DNA from: Cottoperca gobio
Taxonomy: Eukaryota; Chordata; Actinopteri; Perciformes; Bovichtidae
Direction: 5' to 3'
NCBI RefSeq assembly: GCF_900634415.1
Contig: NC_041367.1
Span: 24,798,645-24,862,644, forward strand
DNA: 64,000 bases
Shown: piece by piece, positions 49,224 through 60,083 of the stretch
Numbering within the stretch: the stretch's first letter is position 1
Layout: the number at the start of each line of letters is the position of its first letter
The notes under the pieces: model-generated
What the model saw: the letters and a program-made list of their open reading frames with translations, nothing else
Database searches by the model: none
What the model was told of the DNA's origin: nothing
Made by a program: the position numbers and the translations under genes

Positions 49224-50239
49224 AGTAATGGACTATTGTTTTGAAGCCTTGAGTTTGGCATTTTGGCCTTTGCCACCTTGATTTTTTTGGAGCCAGATTT
49301 GACCATATTTGAACGAGAGGGTGGAGTGTAGCAAACACAAAGTCATCAGCTAACGATAGTGCTGCCTATTTTGCTTAGCAGGTTGCATCCATAATTCACG
49401 TCTACTGTGATATTAATTGGAATGCTTATTTTGGCTAATAAAAAGCATCCCAACTAACTGGAAAAAATTAACAGCCGACTCCTTAGAGTGTCTTACAACC
49501 GAACACCATGTTAGCGACGGTGTGTTAGCGACACTGCGCTAGCGACTAGTCCATCACAAGGTAGCCACGCCCTAAAGCATACCTTTATCTTCTATTTTAA
49601 TCTAAATGGGTCTATAATTTAAAAATGAACATCATGCCGACTTGAAACTTGGGGCATCCCGGTAACTCGCCTGGTTGCGCGGGCGCCCCATGAGCTCAAG
49701 GCTGAGTCCTTGGCAGCGACTTGGGTTTCAAATCCGACCAGCGTCTCCTTGCCTTTTGTCCCCTCTCTCTCTGCTTTTCCTGTTTATCTTCAGCTGTACT
49801 ATATGATATGTGATCTCAATTGGAAATTGTGTGCGTCTGTACAAAACAATAGGTGTCATGGAAACCTCAGTGAGTCATACCTTTCTGTAGAAGAGCGGGT
49901 ATCTCTCCCTCCCATCTCTCTCTCTCTCAATTCAATTCAATTTGCTTTATTGGCATGAATGGTAAACAACCGTTGTTGCCAAAGCAGAACTATCAACAAC
50001 AATCAATAACAATATATTTTATATAAGAGGATATACATTTGATAATTATATTATAGAAACATAGTTTTACTCAGTTCATCACACAACATCTCTGCTGCTG
50101 TAACCTGGGTTAGGAAGAGGAGAACGTGGACCTCAGTATCTGCTTGTATTAATGTACAGTGTTCTTGTCGGGGTTTTAAAACCTTATTATAATGATCTGC
50201 TTCTCTATCTCTGCCCCCCCCTACTTTTACCTGCAGACT

Positions 50240-50276
<37 letters not shown>

Positions 50277-51695
50277 ACGTATTGTGTATACAGAGTTCAC
50301 CCATTCATATGTGTGTCAGTTGTCAGAATATAGTTTATTGAAGTATTATAATTTAGCTTGAAAGGTCATTCTGGACAGTGGAAACAAACAAGCAAAAGCA
50401 ATCTGAATCTGAACACAAGGTCCAACTTACTTCATTCACACCTCCATCGTGGACTTCTGCATCTGATAATGATGCTCAGCTACAGCTAAATCGTTTCCAT
50501 GACAACTGATGCTGCATATCGGCTTTTTCCCGGCTGCATTCACAAATTATTCTAAGATGCTTATGAATCCAAATGTTTTAGTAACAAGTAACAAGACTAA
50601 GAGTCTACAGCTAATCTAGTAGTGACTAGTAGATATTTAGCAGCAATAATATCTACAATGCTCACCGTCTAAGGTTAGCATGTTAGCATGCTAGCACTTG
50701 CTATCTAACACGCACAATAAACTCAAAGTACAGCTAAGGCTTTTATTAATGTAATTTACCTCCGCCAAGGAGTTTATGTTTTCGGCTCGGTTTGTCTGTC
50801 AGCAGGATAGCGGGAAAACTACTGCCCCGATGTTCATGAAACTTGGTGGAAGTATGGGCCAAGGAAAAAACATTTAATTACATATCACAAATTATGTTTC
50901 ACTTTCGTTAACGTTGCGAGATAAGGCTGCATTCATGTAATGACGAAATAATTGGAAATATTAGTTCCCGACTGCGAAAATTCCTTTGAACGTCGCATCA
51001 AGTCAGAACAATAACTTGGAAACAGATGTCAACATGTTGTTTAAAGTCTGTCAACAATAAAATACAACACAGCTTCTTTGTAGCGTCCATGTTGTTTCCA
51101 CATTACAATTTGAAGATCATAAACTCACGAAGTCTGAAGAACAATGTGAACATAATGTGAACATTCAGGAAAACATGTGAATGTCCCGATGGCCTTGGCA
51201 GAGGTCTGCGCTCTCCAAGTATTTGGCCATAAACAAAAGTATTGGACACATTTTGACCTGATGACGTCAGATGTAAAGTTGGGGGACAGCCGAAGATATT
51301 TAGAATAATTTATCCTGTGGAAACCATGAATATCAGTTCAGACGTTTAGGCCAATCCATCAGTTTCTCATAATCTAATAGGTCGGCTGCAATGAAATGAG
51401 CACATTCATGCTACCAATGGAGTCCATGACCTTTCCTTTACTCCCACACTCGGGATAGACTTTACATTCTTTGTCCTACTATGAGTTAGACTCAAGAACA
51501 GCAAAATTGCAATAATGTCATTCATTGTGTCACTTTATATTTTATATATTCTGCCAGGAAGGTGTTAATGGTGCTTTAGACTTTAAATCTTGTTCCCAAA
51601 CAAAAGCAGATTTTGGATGCCTATAAAGGAGCATGATGGATAATATAAATGATTGTCATAAATGGTGTAAGGCTGAGTACAGTATGTACAACGTC

Positions 51696-51726
<31 letters not shown>

Positions 51727-53004
51727 GTCTTCATTTTAAAACTTTCTCCTGTGTATTTTTGGTTGCTTGAGTCATTCACTTAGACTTTTGAAGATTCACC
51801 AAGAGCACTGTTCATGCATGAAGCTCTAACAGGTCATTGAATTCATTGCTTCAATAGATGAGAATTGTATTTGTTCCTCACCAGCAGAGTTTAGCATCGA
51901 AAATGTAAAAGCCTTTCACATTCTGGCTCGCACTTCCCCTAAGATATTTATGTGTTTGTGTGTATCCCATGTGCATGAATACATTTTTACCTTTTCATGT
52001 TTGCTTATAAAGCAAAACAAATGTAGTGTATGTCATCAATAAGTATTGTATCACTGTCGGGTAATGTTACTTTTACAAGTTACTTGTTACATTACTGCGT
52101 TACATACTGAGAAAGAAGGCGTGTCGCCTACTGTGCTCTGCTGAGTCACAGCTCAGCTGGTCGTTGCTGTTTCAGAGCTGTAGCATCGGCATCGTTCTCC
52201 TTGATGGGACTCTCCACCATGTGTTGTGGAGCTCTGCTCAGCTTGCAGGAACTCTTCAGATTGAAGTAGAGTTCTTCGCAGCTGACAGAAATGTATCCTT
52301 TAAGCACAATTTGCATTTCACTGTGATGTTCTTGTACTTAAAAATGTACTCATTACAACAAAAGATTAATGTGAGTACTTGTAAATTACCCGCAACACTT
52401 TATTGTGTAATTCAATGGTTCCCAACCTGTTTTTTAAGGGACCGCTTTTCTATCCTTGAGTAAACTGACGACCGCTGACTAGTTTACATTCAATTGAAAT
52501 TTCATAATATATTCAATGCATAACAATAACATTACAAAACAACTGATAAACTGTACAATTAACCCAAATAGCGAACACATTAACTGCAGTTAGTTTGTGT
52601 AAAACGAGTGAGTTGGATGAATTTTCAGCAGATTATTTCCTGTGAATATTGATGAGTTTTCCTTGTGAGTCTGTATTGTGTTTTAATTTTAATTTTTAAA
52701 TATTTTTAATTTTTTTGTTTTAATGTAAAGCCCATTGACTTTTTCTATGTGTATGAACCTTTTATATAAATGAATTGCATTTCCTTGCTTACATGAACGT
52801 TGCCTATATAAGTATGTACAACTGCGTAAGTGAGAATATGATGGCCTTATTTAATGTGTGTGTATGTGTGTGTAGGACCTGGGCATGGAGTCAACATCTC
52901 TGGATGACGTGTTGTACCGCTACGCCAGCTTCAGAAATCTGGTTGACCCCATCACGCATGACCTGATAATCAGCCTGGCACGATATGTCCACTGCCCCAA
53001 GACG
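41354..53004 (+). CDS. LRRC75A, leucine-rich repeat protein (3' part outside window)
   Basis: Two coding exons: 41354-41605 (84 codons, MGAKHTKGQEPRGPS to MLKTLRQ) and 52876-53004 (43 codons, DLGMESTSLDDVLYRYASFR to ISLARYVHCPKT), both phase 0 and separated by an 11.3-kb GT-AG intron. The second exon is nearly identical to human LRRC75A as I recall it and clearly differs from LRRC75B (which has DLGLERTLLPDILYR). The start has a good context, ACCATGG. The leucine-rich repeats lie in later exons; nothing matching the next expected segment (EKLCRQLTYHLSP) appears before 64000, so the gene runs off the right edge with an intron over 10.9 kb. The function of the protein is poorly known. The exon-1 donor and exon-2 acceptor are both embedded in TG-rich sequence. 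Confidence 0.9.
41617..41663. repeat. (TG)n microsatellite at the lrrc75a exon-1 donor
   Basis: About 23 TG units beginning 12 bp after the exon end; the donor itself reads GTGTGTC. Confidence 0.95.
42022..42051. repeat. (GCT)n triplet repeat
   Basis: About nine GCT units with one GCG interruption; intronic. Confidence 0.85.
42339..42415. repeat. (CA)n microsatellite
   Basis: About 38 CA units. Confidence 0.97.
42874..44765 (-). mobile_element. L2-type LINE, 5'-truncated, copy B
   Basis: About 1.9 kb on the minus strand. In order: reverse transcriptase (from 44761), C-terminal region to 43499, a GA-rich 3' UTR block at 43377-43435, the 3' tail shared with 22039-22456 and 57402-58240, and terminal TTTGATTTG units at 42874-42893. 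It is truncated inside the reverse transcriptase N-terminus, with no endonuclease. It lies antisense to lrrc75a. Confidence 0.88.
43499..44761 (-). pseudogene. L2-type reverse transcriptase ORF, broken by one stop
   Basis: The upper piece (44761-43922) shows retroviral-type RT motifs: FQSGFRVHHSTETALVKV, LDLSAAFDTVDHDILL, GVPQGSVLGPILF and the catalytic CYADDTQLYL. It ends at a TGA after RLDYCNSLL. The same frame continues past the stop as the usual L2 C-terminal region (LIQNAAARVLTRTRKWDHIT, then LAALHWLPVKYRIEFKILLL) to a natural-looking stop at 43499. Apart from that nonsense codon the frame is open over about 420 codons, so the copy is fairly young, but it is dead through 5' truncation as well as the stop. 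Clade assignment (L2 rather than a sister clade) is from memory of the motifs. Confidence 0.88.
47528..47616. repeat. compound (TA)n-(TTA)n microsatellite
   Basis: Two TA runs separated by TTTAT, then about 15 TTA units. Confidence 0.95.
49137..49222. repeat. (CA)n microsatellite
   Basis: About 43 CA units. Confidence 0.97.
49549..49647. repeat. dispersed repeat, copy 2
   Basis: Partial copy of the repeat at 8876-9120, same orientation; shares CCATCACAAGGTAGCC-like and GCCCTAAAGCATAC blocks. Confidence 0.6.
49925..49990. repeat. retroelement tail fragment
   Basis: AATTCAATTCAATTTGCTTT followed by ATTGGCATGAATGG and TTGCCAAAGCA, a fish LINE-tail type. Confidence 0.5.
50241..50273. repeat. 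(CA)n microsatellite
   Basis: About 16 CA units. Confidence 0.93.
50755..50870. repeat. probable dispersed repeat fragment
   Basis: CCTCCGCCAAGGAGTTTATG through GCGGGAAAACTACTG to ATGAAACTTGGTGGAAG matches a repeat I associate with many fish genomes; family unnamed. Confidence 0.5.
51695..51726. repeat. (TGCTGT)n hexamer repeat
   Basis: About five units. Confidence 0.85.
52418..52480. repeat. hAT-like terminal fragment
   Basis: CAATGGTTCCCAACCTG followed by GACCGCTTTTC resembles a hAT end; no partner end was found. Confidence 0.35.
52855..52875 (+). promoter_or_regulatory. TG-rich splice acceptor of lrrc75a exon 2
   Basis: The 21 bases before the exon are TGTG-type ending GTAG, with no pyrimidine tract. 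The nearest upstream AG is near 52833. Confidence 0.75.
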
Positions 53005-54018
53005 GTAGGACACGCATGCACATACGCACATACTAATCATCTAACGTGAAACATACTTAGTAAATAGTGGCGATTACAGTAAACACATTTTTGTTGCTAC
53101 CACACACACACACGCACGCACACACATACATGTACACATACACTCACACACACAGTCCGATGTGATTCATTTGGTTGCTGTTATCAGATGATCTCCTGAC
53201 TCATTTTGTTTGACACTATTAGGTTACGGAAGTGCTCTAAGTGATTGTGTAGCTGTGTGTGTCCTTGAGGGAAGCACAGTTCCTTGTGTTTGTTCATTCA
53301 TGTGGTCCAGTATGTCATTGAGGGAGAGAGCGGGAAAGAAAGCGTGACGGCAGCCTTACGGGATGAATAATGCAGGGGGGTAGGAGGAGTGATGGAGATA
53401 AAGATAGGAATTAAGAGACCTGATGTGTCGCTGTAGCATGATGCATTGTGCTGTTGCCCCAATGCTGCCTGCCTTTTAATCCATCTAATGTAAAAAGTCA
53501 TATTATTTCTAGTCTTCTGCATGACATCTCTCCTCCTGCCTAAAATGATGCTAATACATTTCTGAGATGATAATATGATAATTGTTTTAATCTGTGTTGC
53601 AGTGATGTGTGTCTATTACATTTTCCCCCTGACCTCACTAAGACCTCATGAAACACCATCTCGCCTCTTTAATTTGATGTACTTCCTGTGAAAACAGGAT
53701 GCTGCGCTCTTAGCTATTGACTAACTACACAAAACCAAGTGCCGTATGAAAAATGTAAAGCACTATACTGTAAATACTCAGGAGTGTTGATTTTGTTAAA
53801 GAAACTTGTGATTGACCTTTTGTTAATATTCTTCTCGTACCTTTTGATCATGACAAAAATGAGGCTAAATCTAAATAAAAAGTAGCTTCTGAAAACGACA
53901 TCTTTACATCAATATGGACAACTAAAGCAATCAGTGTTTTTAATGCAAAGTCAACAACCTGCAGGCTTCTTTGTAATTATTGTTTCCCACCGCCACCAAA
54001 ACCTTTTGTTTGCGTTCA

Positions 54019-54060
54019 GAATCAGAAATCCTTTATTAGTCCCACGACGGGGAAATACTG
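54019..54060. repeat. retroelement tail fragment
   Basis: AATCAGAAATCCTTTATTAG followed by TCCCACGACGGGGAAAT, a common fish LINE 3' end. Confidence 0.5.
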
Positions 54061-57000
54061 TTCTCTCTGCCGGCTGCATTAGCTAACCTAAGGAATTTGT
54101 CCATCCGTCAATCGGGATTCAAGTCAAAGTCTGAAGGGAATGGGAGTGTGCTGGGAAAAGAGTGTATCAGTGAGTTGGGGATATGGATGATTGGTGCGAG
54201 CCGCTGGCTGCAGTGTAGCTGCCCTGGCAGGGAAATGGTGATTGTTGCTCCTTGAAGATTAGGCTCCTGGCCTCATGAATTGGAATAGCTCGCCATCAAA
54301 GTTCCTAATCAAGAAAAACCTGTCATTCAGAGCTTTCAATAGGTCTCCATGGATACCATCGGGTTGGTGGACATCAGTAGCTCGTCTCCCTGCTGAAGCT
54401 CTGCTATGTAACATAGCAGACACTCCGATTGGCTACCAGTCTCACCGCGAGAATACAAGCTTCTGCCCTTTTACACTATTTACAGTTTACTCATTAGGGA
54501 CCTGGGTTACTTACTGTTAACGTCGCTGTCAGTTGGCTGTCTTTCATGTTGCTATTGGTAGCAATGAGTGCAGGATTAATGCCACGGACCAACCATGTGC
54601 ATCTTCCTCTTGAAGTGTATTAAAGGAATATAACCACGTTCATGTTATCTAACATTTTAGCTTTTCATCTGAAGCTAAACCCAGAAAGTGAGCCGCATTT
54701 TAGTGAGCAGGTGAGGGAAATTAACATGTCTTCAGCCAATGTTGCCTGAAAACAAAAAATGGCTCTTTTTATTTTGATATTTAATTTCCAAATATGTTGC
54801 ATTTACTGAAAAATGAAGCAAATCTGTATTGTGAGTACAGTGTGCAAGGCACATCCTGTGATTCTTCACACATGCTGAAGCTGCAGAGGAATGTGTAGAT
54901 AAGGGTTGTATGTCCATGAGAAGAGCAGAGCAGGGATGATACAAACGCCGGGGGATGCAACAGGCGAGAGGAAGTACAGGAGGAGACACTTTCCTGAACT
55001 TGCCATCAAAGCTATTTGAGACTTCACTGCTTCTCTTTTGATGGTACTTCATAAATGTGAAATGAAGCATCTATGAATGTCTCTTTTTCCAAAATCAAGT
55101 ATAGTTTTTGCTGCGAACACAATTTGGACACTTCATTGCCACTGGTGTTACATGATGTCATATGTAGCTTCCCTGTAACAACTGGTGTGACAACTGATTT
55201 TTTAAAAATTTAAATAACAATATTATGAATATTATGACTAAATAAATAATATTTTCTTATCTCACTGTGGAGAAATGTAATTGAAGTCTTATAGATTTGC
55301 TCAAATGGTAAAAGAATGGAACGGGAACATGTTCAGAACCATTATTTGTAATCTCTTTAAATTTGTTTGGCCATTTATTAATGACAGAGGCAGCAGCTAT
55401 TTCGACATCACGAGTAATGAGTAATGAGGTAAAGTTCAGTTGAGTTCAGGAAAACTGTCCCATTGGACCAAAAGCCAATTTGTCTGACAGCCCGCTATCC
55501 CGAAAAAACAAAAGCCCATTGCTCCTAATTACACACTCTCTGTATTGACTCAAAATAGTGGATTTAAGTTTCTACAGGTACATTTCTAGATGTTGCATCC
55601 CTACATCCTGTTCATCAGTGCAGCCGCAAAGACTGCAAAGCCATACGGAGTATTCCCAACACACAGAAGCTCTGACTCCAGGCAGCTGATAACTGCAGGT
55701 GTGCAGAGGAAACATGTTTTTAAGGATGTTGTTTTCCCCAACATGACATTTACTGAGTGCCGGCCAATTTCTGCACTGCTTCACTTCCACCTGCCACTCT
55801 GTTATTTATTCAGCTGCGGTTGTGGATTCGGCTGTTGTTATGTTGACAGTTTTATTTTATGTTTTTGCACACATGAGACTGCATTAAAGCAAGATAATGT
55901 AAAAAAAAAAAAAGGAAATGTGTCAGCAGAGGTCAAGAAGCCACAGGTTTATACAACAGACCTCAACTTAAGGAGAAAAACAAACAATATCAGGAACGGG
56001 AGGCAAAATAAAACTAGGCGTAATTAGAATTTATATTTCATAAAAATAGAACAAAAAATTCTGGCACACAAAATAAGCAGAAAAACGAACTAATCAGTAA
56101 ATAACAATCCAATAAAAAAACAAAGACAGTCCTGCTGTTACAGTCTGTACTGATTGTTGTTAATGTGCACATAGATCAAACATGACCTTTGCACATGCAC
56201 TGTGACAGAATGCATGACGTGACTTTACATTAACTGGCTGTCCTTTCAGTCCGTCGTGTCTCAGCCACTACTTTCAGTACACTGAGCATTGATTGGATTT
56301 TAACCACTTAACAGGCTGATTCACCCGTCGGAACATTTAAACGCTGTTAAACTGCTGGTGGATTAATAACACTAATAACACCGTTCCACAAATAAATAAA
56401 GGGGCTGACAACCCGTTTAGTCAAGAGTGAGGATTATTACATTGACGTAGTTGTGGGGGTGCATAAATAGAACTTTAATAATTAATTACATCAGTGTTAA
56501 TCCTCTTTATGCTAAATGTATGCATCACTCAGGGAGCTAGTCCACACGTCCACAATCACAACTCACTTAAAACAAGTTATTATATGCCACAAACGGCAGC
56601 AAAATATTCTATATTTCAATATCAGAACAGTTGCTTTATCCCAAGTATGCAGTGATTTTATTAAGGTTGCAGTATTACACATGCATCATACATAAATCAC
56701 ACTCCAGTGAAGGGATAATACTGCTACTATCAATAATAAAACACATTAATGCATTAATACTTGTGTGTATTTAGATCAGTCAGAGTTCTTGCTATAGACA
56801 TAGTATGTGAAAGGTTCATTCATCGATTCTACGGTAAATATGAAGTCATTTAATCATATCATATCCATCACTCAATCAATTGAGGACTAAACTGTTGCTT
56901 AATTAAAAGTCAATATTAGGAAGTGCATATATTGGTCTTAATATAATGCATCATGTTGAGTAATTGGAATTAGTTTCCCATTGACATGTTATATGTTACT

Positions 57001-57401
57001 TTCATATAATATTATAATTATTTATTGCACTTAGTTAAATACTCTATTCTGATTGGTCAATTTCAACATTCTACGGTCTGTCATTTCTGTAAAGCAGACA
57101 GCTCTAATCACAGGACCACGTCCAATCATATCAATCCGCAAAAAGAAGTTTGGTAGATTTAACAATGGCCAAAACAACACATTTCTTTTGTTACTCCATC
57201 AGAAGAAGAACCATGGAATATATTTTAAATATTCAGTTTTATATATGTGGAGAGCAGGAAGCTTTGGATTCATGATGGCTGAACTTTCCCCAGTAAAGAA
57301 AAGAAAAAGAGAACAAGAAAAGAAAAGAGCGCAGAAAAAGCAAGAGAGGTGAAAAGACACAAAGAGCTGGACGACAGAGAAACCATCAGACAAGGATCTG
57401 G

Positions 57402-58240
57402 CAGGTTGCCACTAATAAAGTTTACGTCTGGATCATGAATCGTGGCTGCACCTGCTGCTCTGGTCCTGCCTGACGCCCACGTTAATATTTTTTTTTTTTG
57501 GAGGCACCCGGAAGCTTTTCTGACATCCTCCTGGATCCTTTTTTAAAAATACGATCACATCATCATTTCTGTCACATGGATGTTGTATTTGTACTATGTT
57601 GTTTATCCTGTACACACGACATCTATTACAGTCTGTCCGTCCTGGGAGAGGGATCCCTCCTCAGTCTCTCTCTGAGGTTTCTAACATTTCCCCCTTTAAT
57701 TATGGGGGTTCTTTTAGGAAATATTTCCTTGTGTGGTGTGAGGGTCTAAGGACAGAGGGTGTCGTATCCTGTACAGCAGGGGTGTCAAACACGCGGGATG
57801 ACTGTAGTGTTAAAATGAATTGTTTTGATCATAAAGTAAAGTATTGTTCCAGATACCTGTGACGAAATGTTTTGTGCCTTTGTAGATACACTGTGATCTG
57901 TAAGTTGTAACACACATATGTAAATGATAAACTAATACTATTATTGAAATTACACCTTTTTTTCTCAAGAAATTTCAGGTTGTTCATAATGTTTTGTAAA
58001 AACATCAAATTTGAACATTTTCAGAATGTACTTGTACTTTTTTGCACTAAAACGAAGGGAAACATTTGGAGTTGTGGTTATTTACAGGTTATTATGCTCT
58101 GATTTTACTGGTCCGGCCCACTTCAGATCAATTTGTGTTGCATGTGGCCCCTGAACTAAAATTAGTTTGACACCCCTGCTGTACAGTCTGTAAAGCCTAC
58201 TGAGACAAATGTGTAATTTGTGATATTGGGCTATATAAAT
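57402..58240 (+). mobile_element. L2-type LINE 3' tail, copy C, split by a hAT insertion
   Basis: 57402-57776 and 58187-58240 together align in order to copies A and B: CAGGTTGCCACTAATAAAG at the left, GGGAGAGGGATCCCTCCTCA in the middle, GATATTGGGCTATATAAAT at the right. It is more diverged than copies A and B, so older. Confidence 0.8.
57777..58178. mobile_element. hAT-type MITE nested in L2 tail
   Basis: 402 bp with perfect 14-bp inverted ends CAGGGGTGTCAAAC and a perfect 8-bp target duplication CTGTACAG at 57769-57776 and 58179-58186. The uninterrupted L2 copies at the same position carry a single such site, which confirms the insertion. No coding capacity. Confidence 0.92.
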
Positions 58241-58242
58241 AC

Positions 58243-58560
58243 TAGGGCTGTCAAGCGATTAAAACAATTAATCTAATTAATTACAAGCTTTGTGATTCAT
58301 TAATTTAAATTAATCTCAATTATCAATATTTGCTGTGAGAAGCATTTCAAAATATTCAAATGGATTTGCAAGATGAGTAAATCAATGAGTAGCATTATAA
58401 ACTTAAAGGTCAACAGTATTTATATAGTATTTTATTTCAATACTATTTCTCCAATATCTTGTTTTCCACAATCATCTTAGACAACACAGACCATCAGTTT
58501 GACATAAAGTGCAATTTCAAATCGGGCATAACATCTTTCATTGCACAATAAACAATATGT
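58243..58560. repeat. probable decayed DNA-transposon fragment
   Basis: Starts AGGGCTGTCAAGCGATTAAA and continues with degenerate TTAAT repeats, like a widespread vertebrate hAT-type end. The right limit is unclear. Confidence 0.45.
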
Positions 58561-60083
58561 TTAAAAGTTGTGTCATGTGACGCCATGTGTAAAGCCTCCG
58601 TTAGCCCCCTGTCCTCTACCTGCAGTCCATTGCAATACATTTCTGATGGAGTTGGATCTAAACTTCAGAAAGCACCTTTGTCCTGCAGGTCTTTATCCAA
58701 CAAGCTCTGCTTGTTTTTCTTCTTTTAATAATGTTCCCTGCAATATTCAACACTGACCCACAGAGATAACAGGGTCCATATCCATAACATTTATAAATTG
58801 CCACATAGGTAATTGCAATCAGACGCAAAAAAAAAGGTTTGTGAATAGGACCTTGAGACAAGGCGGTTGCACAAGATGCACAATTCATGGTGCTATCAGC
58901 AGCCACAATCCATTCTTTGTGATTTCTCTGTCAGGATTCACTCTATAGTGAGGTAGATTGAGATTTTGCATCATCACTAACAGCTGTAGTGTCACACATC
59001 TGATATTTGCATCTATATAATGTGACGCATTGCATCATGGGATTGCTAGCACAGAGTAGAGTACATGCTATGGACACTGTTCCATTGTGCACTATACAAT
59101 GCAGAAGTTCCACACTCAGGGGTGGTGGAGGGCCGCAGAGGTATCACCTGCACTCACAGCTGATGGCAGCCGAGAGGAAAACAGATTTAAAGTTTGACAG
59201 CAGCGACATGATTGGCTGTTGGAGATTGTGCCAAACTCTAGTTGGTTAACTAAAAGAGTGGACGTCCATAATGAGCTGATGAGAAGCAGCTGGGGGAGCG
59301 AGGGAGGGAGAGAAAGAGAATGAATGAAGCATAAAGGTAGCCTTCCTCATTCTCTAGTCTAAAATGCTCATGCACACAGCTGCTCATGAACGCACCCCCT
59401 TTACAAAAGGCAAATACACACGTACATAAAAACACACGTGTATACACACACATAAATGCAGACATGTTCACACAGTTTCTCCCGTTCACTTTCTCTTTCA
59501 TACTCACACACTTTTCTTCTCAGGCTCACCCAGCAGCCTCCCTAGTGTGTGTGAAAGGTCTATTCATTGCAGTGTGACTCCAGCTAAGCAGGGAAGCGTG
59601 TGAAGCTGTACAGCTTAAAACGGTGCTGCTTTGTCACTGCAGCTGCTGTAATTCTCTCTCTGTTACTTTCTCCTTCTTTTCTCATCTTTTACTCTCCTGA
59701 ACCAAAACTCTATTGATCGCACCGAGACTGTACAGAACTCAGCTGCTTTTAACCAGAACCAAAAGACGTGATCACATCACTCCTGTTTGAGCTTCGTGTA
59801 CACAGGCTCCCGGTATGTTTTAGAATACAAAGATTTCAAGATTTTACTGATTACTTACGCGTCGGTTTGAGATCTTTTGTCTGTTACAGATGCCGGCTGA
59901 AAACTTAAGGGGACAGAACGTTTTCAGTCCGGGCCCCCGAGTCAGTAAAACACACTTCTATCGAAGGGCCTTTCCTGATTTGTCTTTTATTTCTTATCAT
60001 ATTCTTTCCTTTTTCTACACACTATCTATTTTCTTTTACACCTGATGATTCATGGCTCTTTGTAACATGGATTTTGAAAAGTA

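Larger units (their letters stand above)
41606..52875. other. 11.3-kb intron of lrrc75a
   Basis: Contains several CA/TG microsatellites, an L2-type LINE, dispersed repeat copy 2, retroelement tails, and small triplet and hexamer repeats. Besides these, 44.8-47.4 kb and 47.7-49.0 kb show nothing recognisable. Confidence 0.65.

Noticed and set aside
52164..52463. Open frame before lrrc75a exon 2
   Set aside because: Does not fit between the two lrrc75a exons, which join directly in phase 0, and matches no known part of the protein.
55590..56027. 145-codon open frame in the lrrc75a intron
   Set aside because: No recognisable domain, Lys/Arg-rich AT tail, no splice or promoter support.
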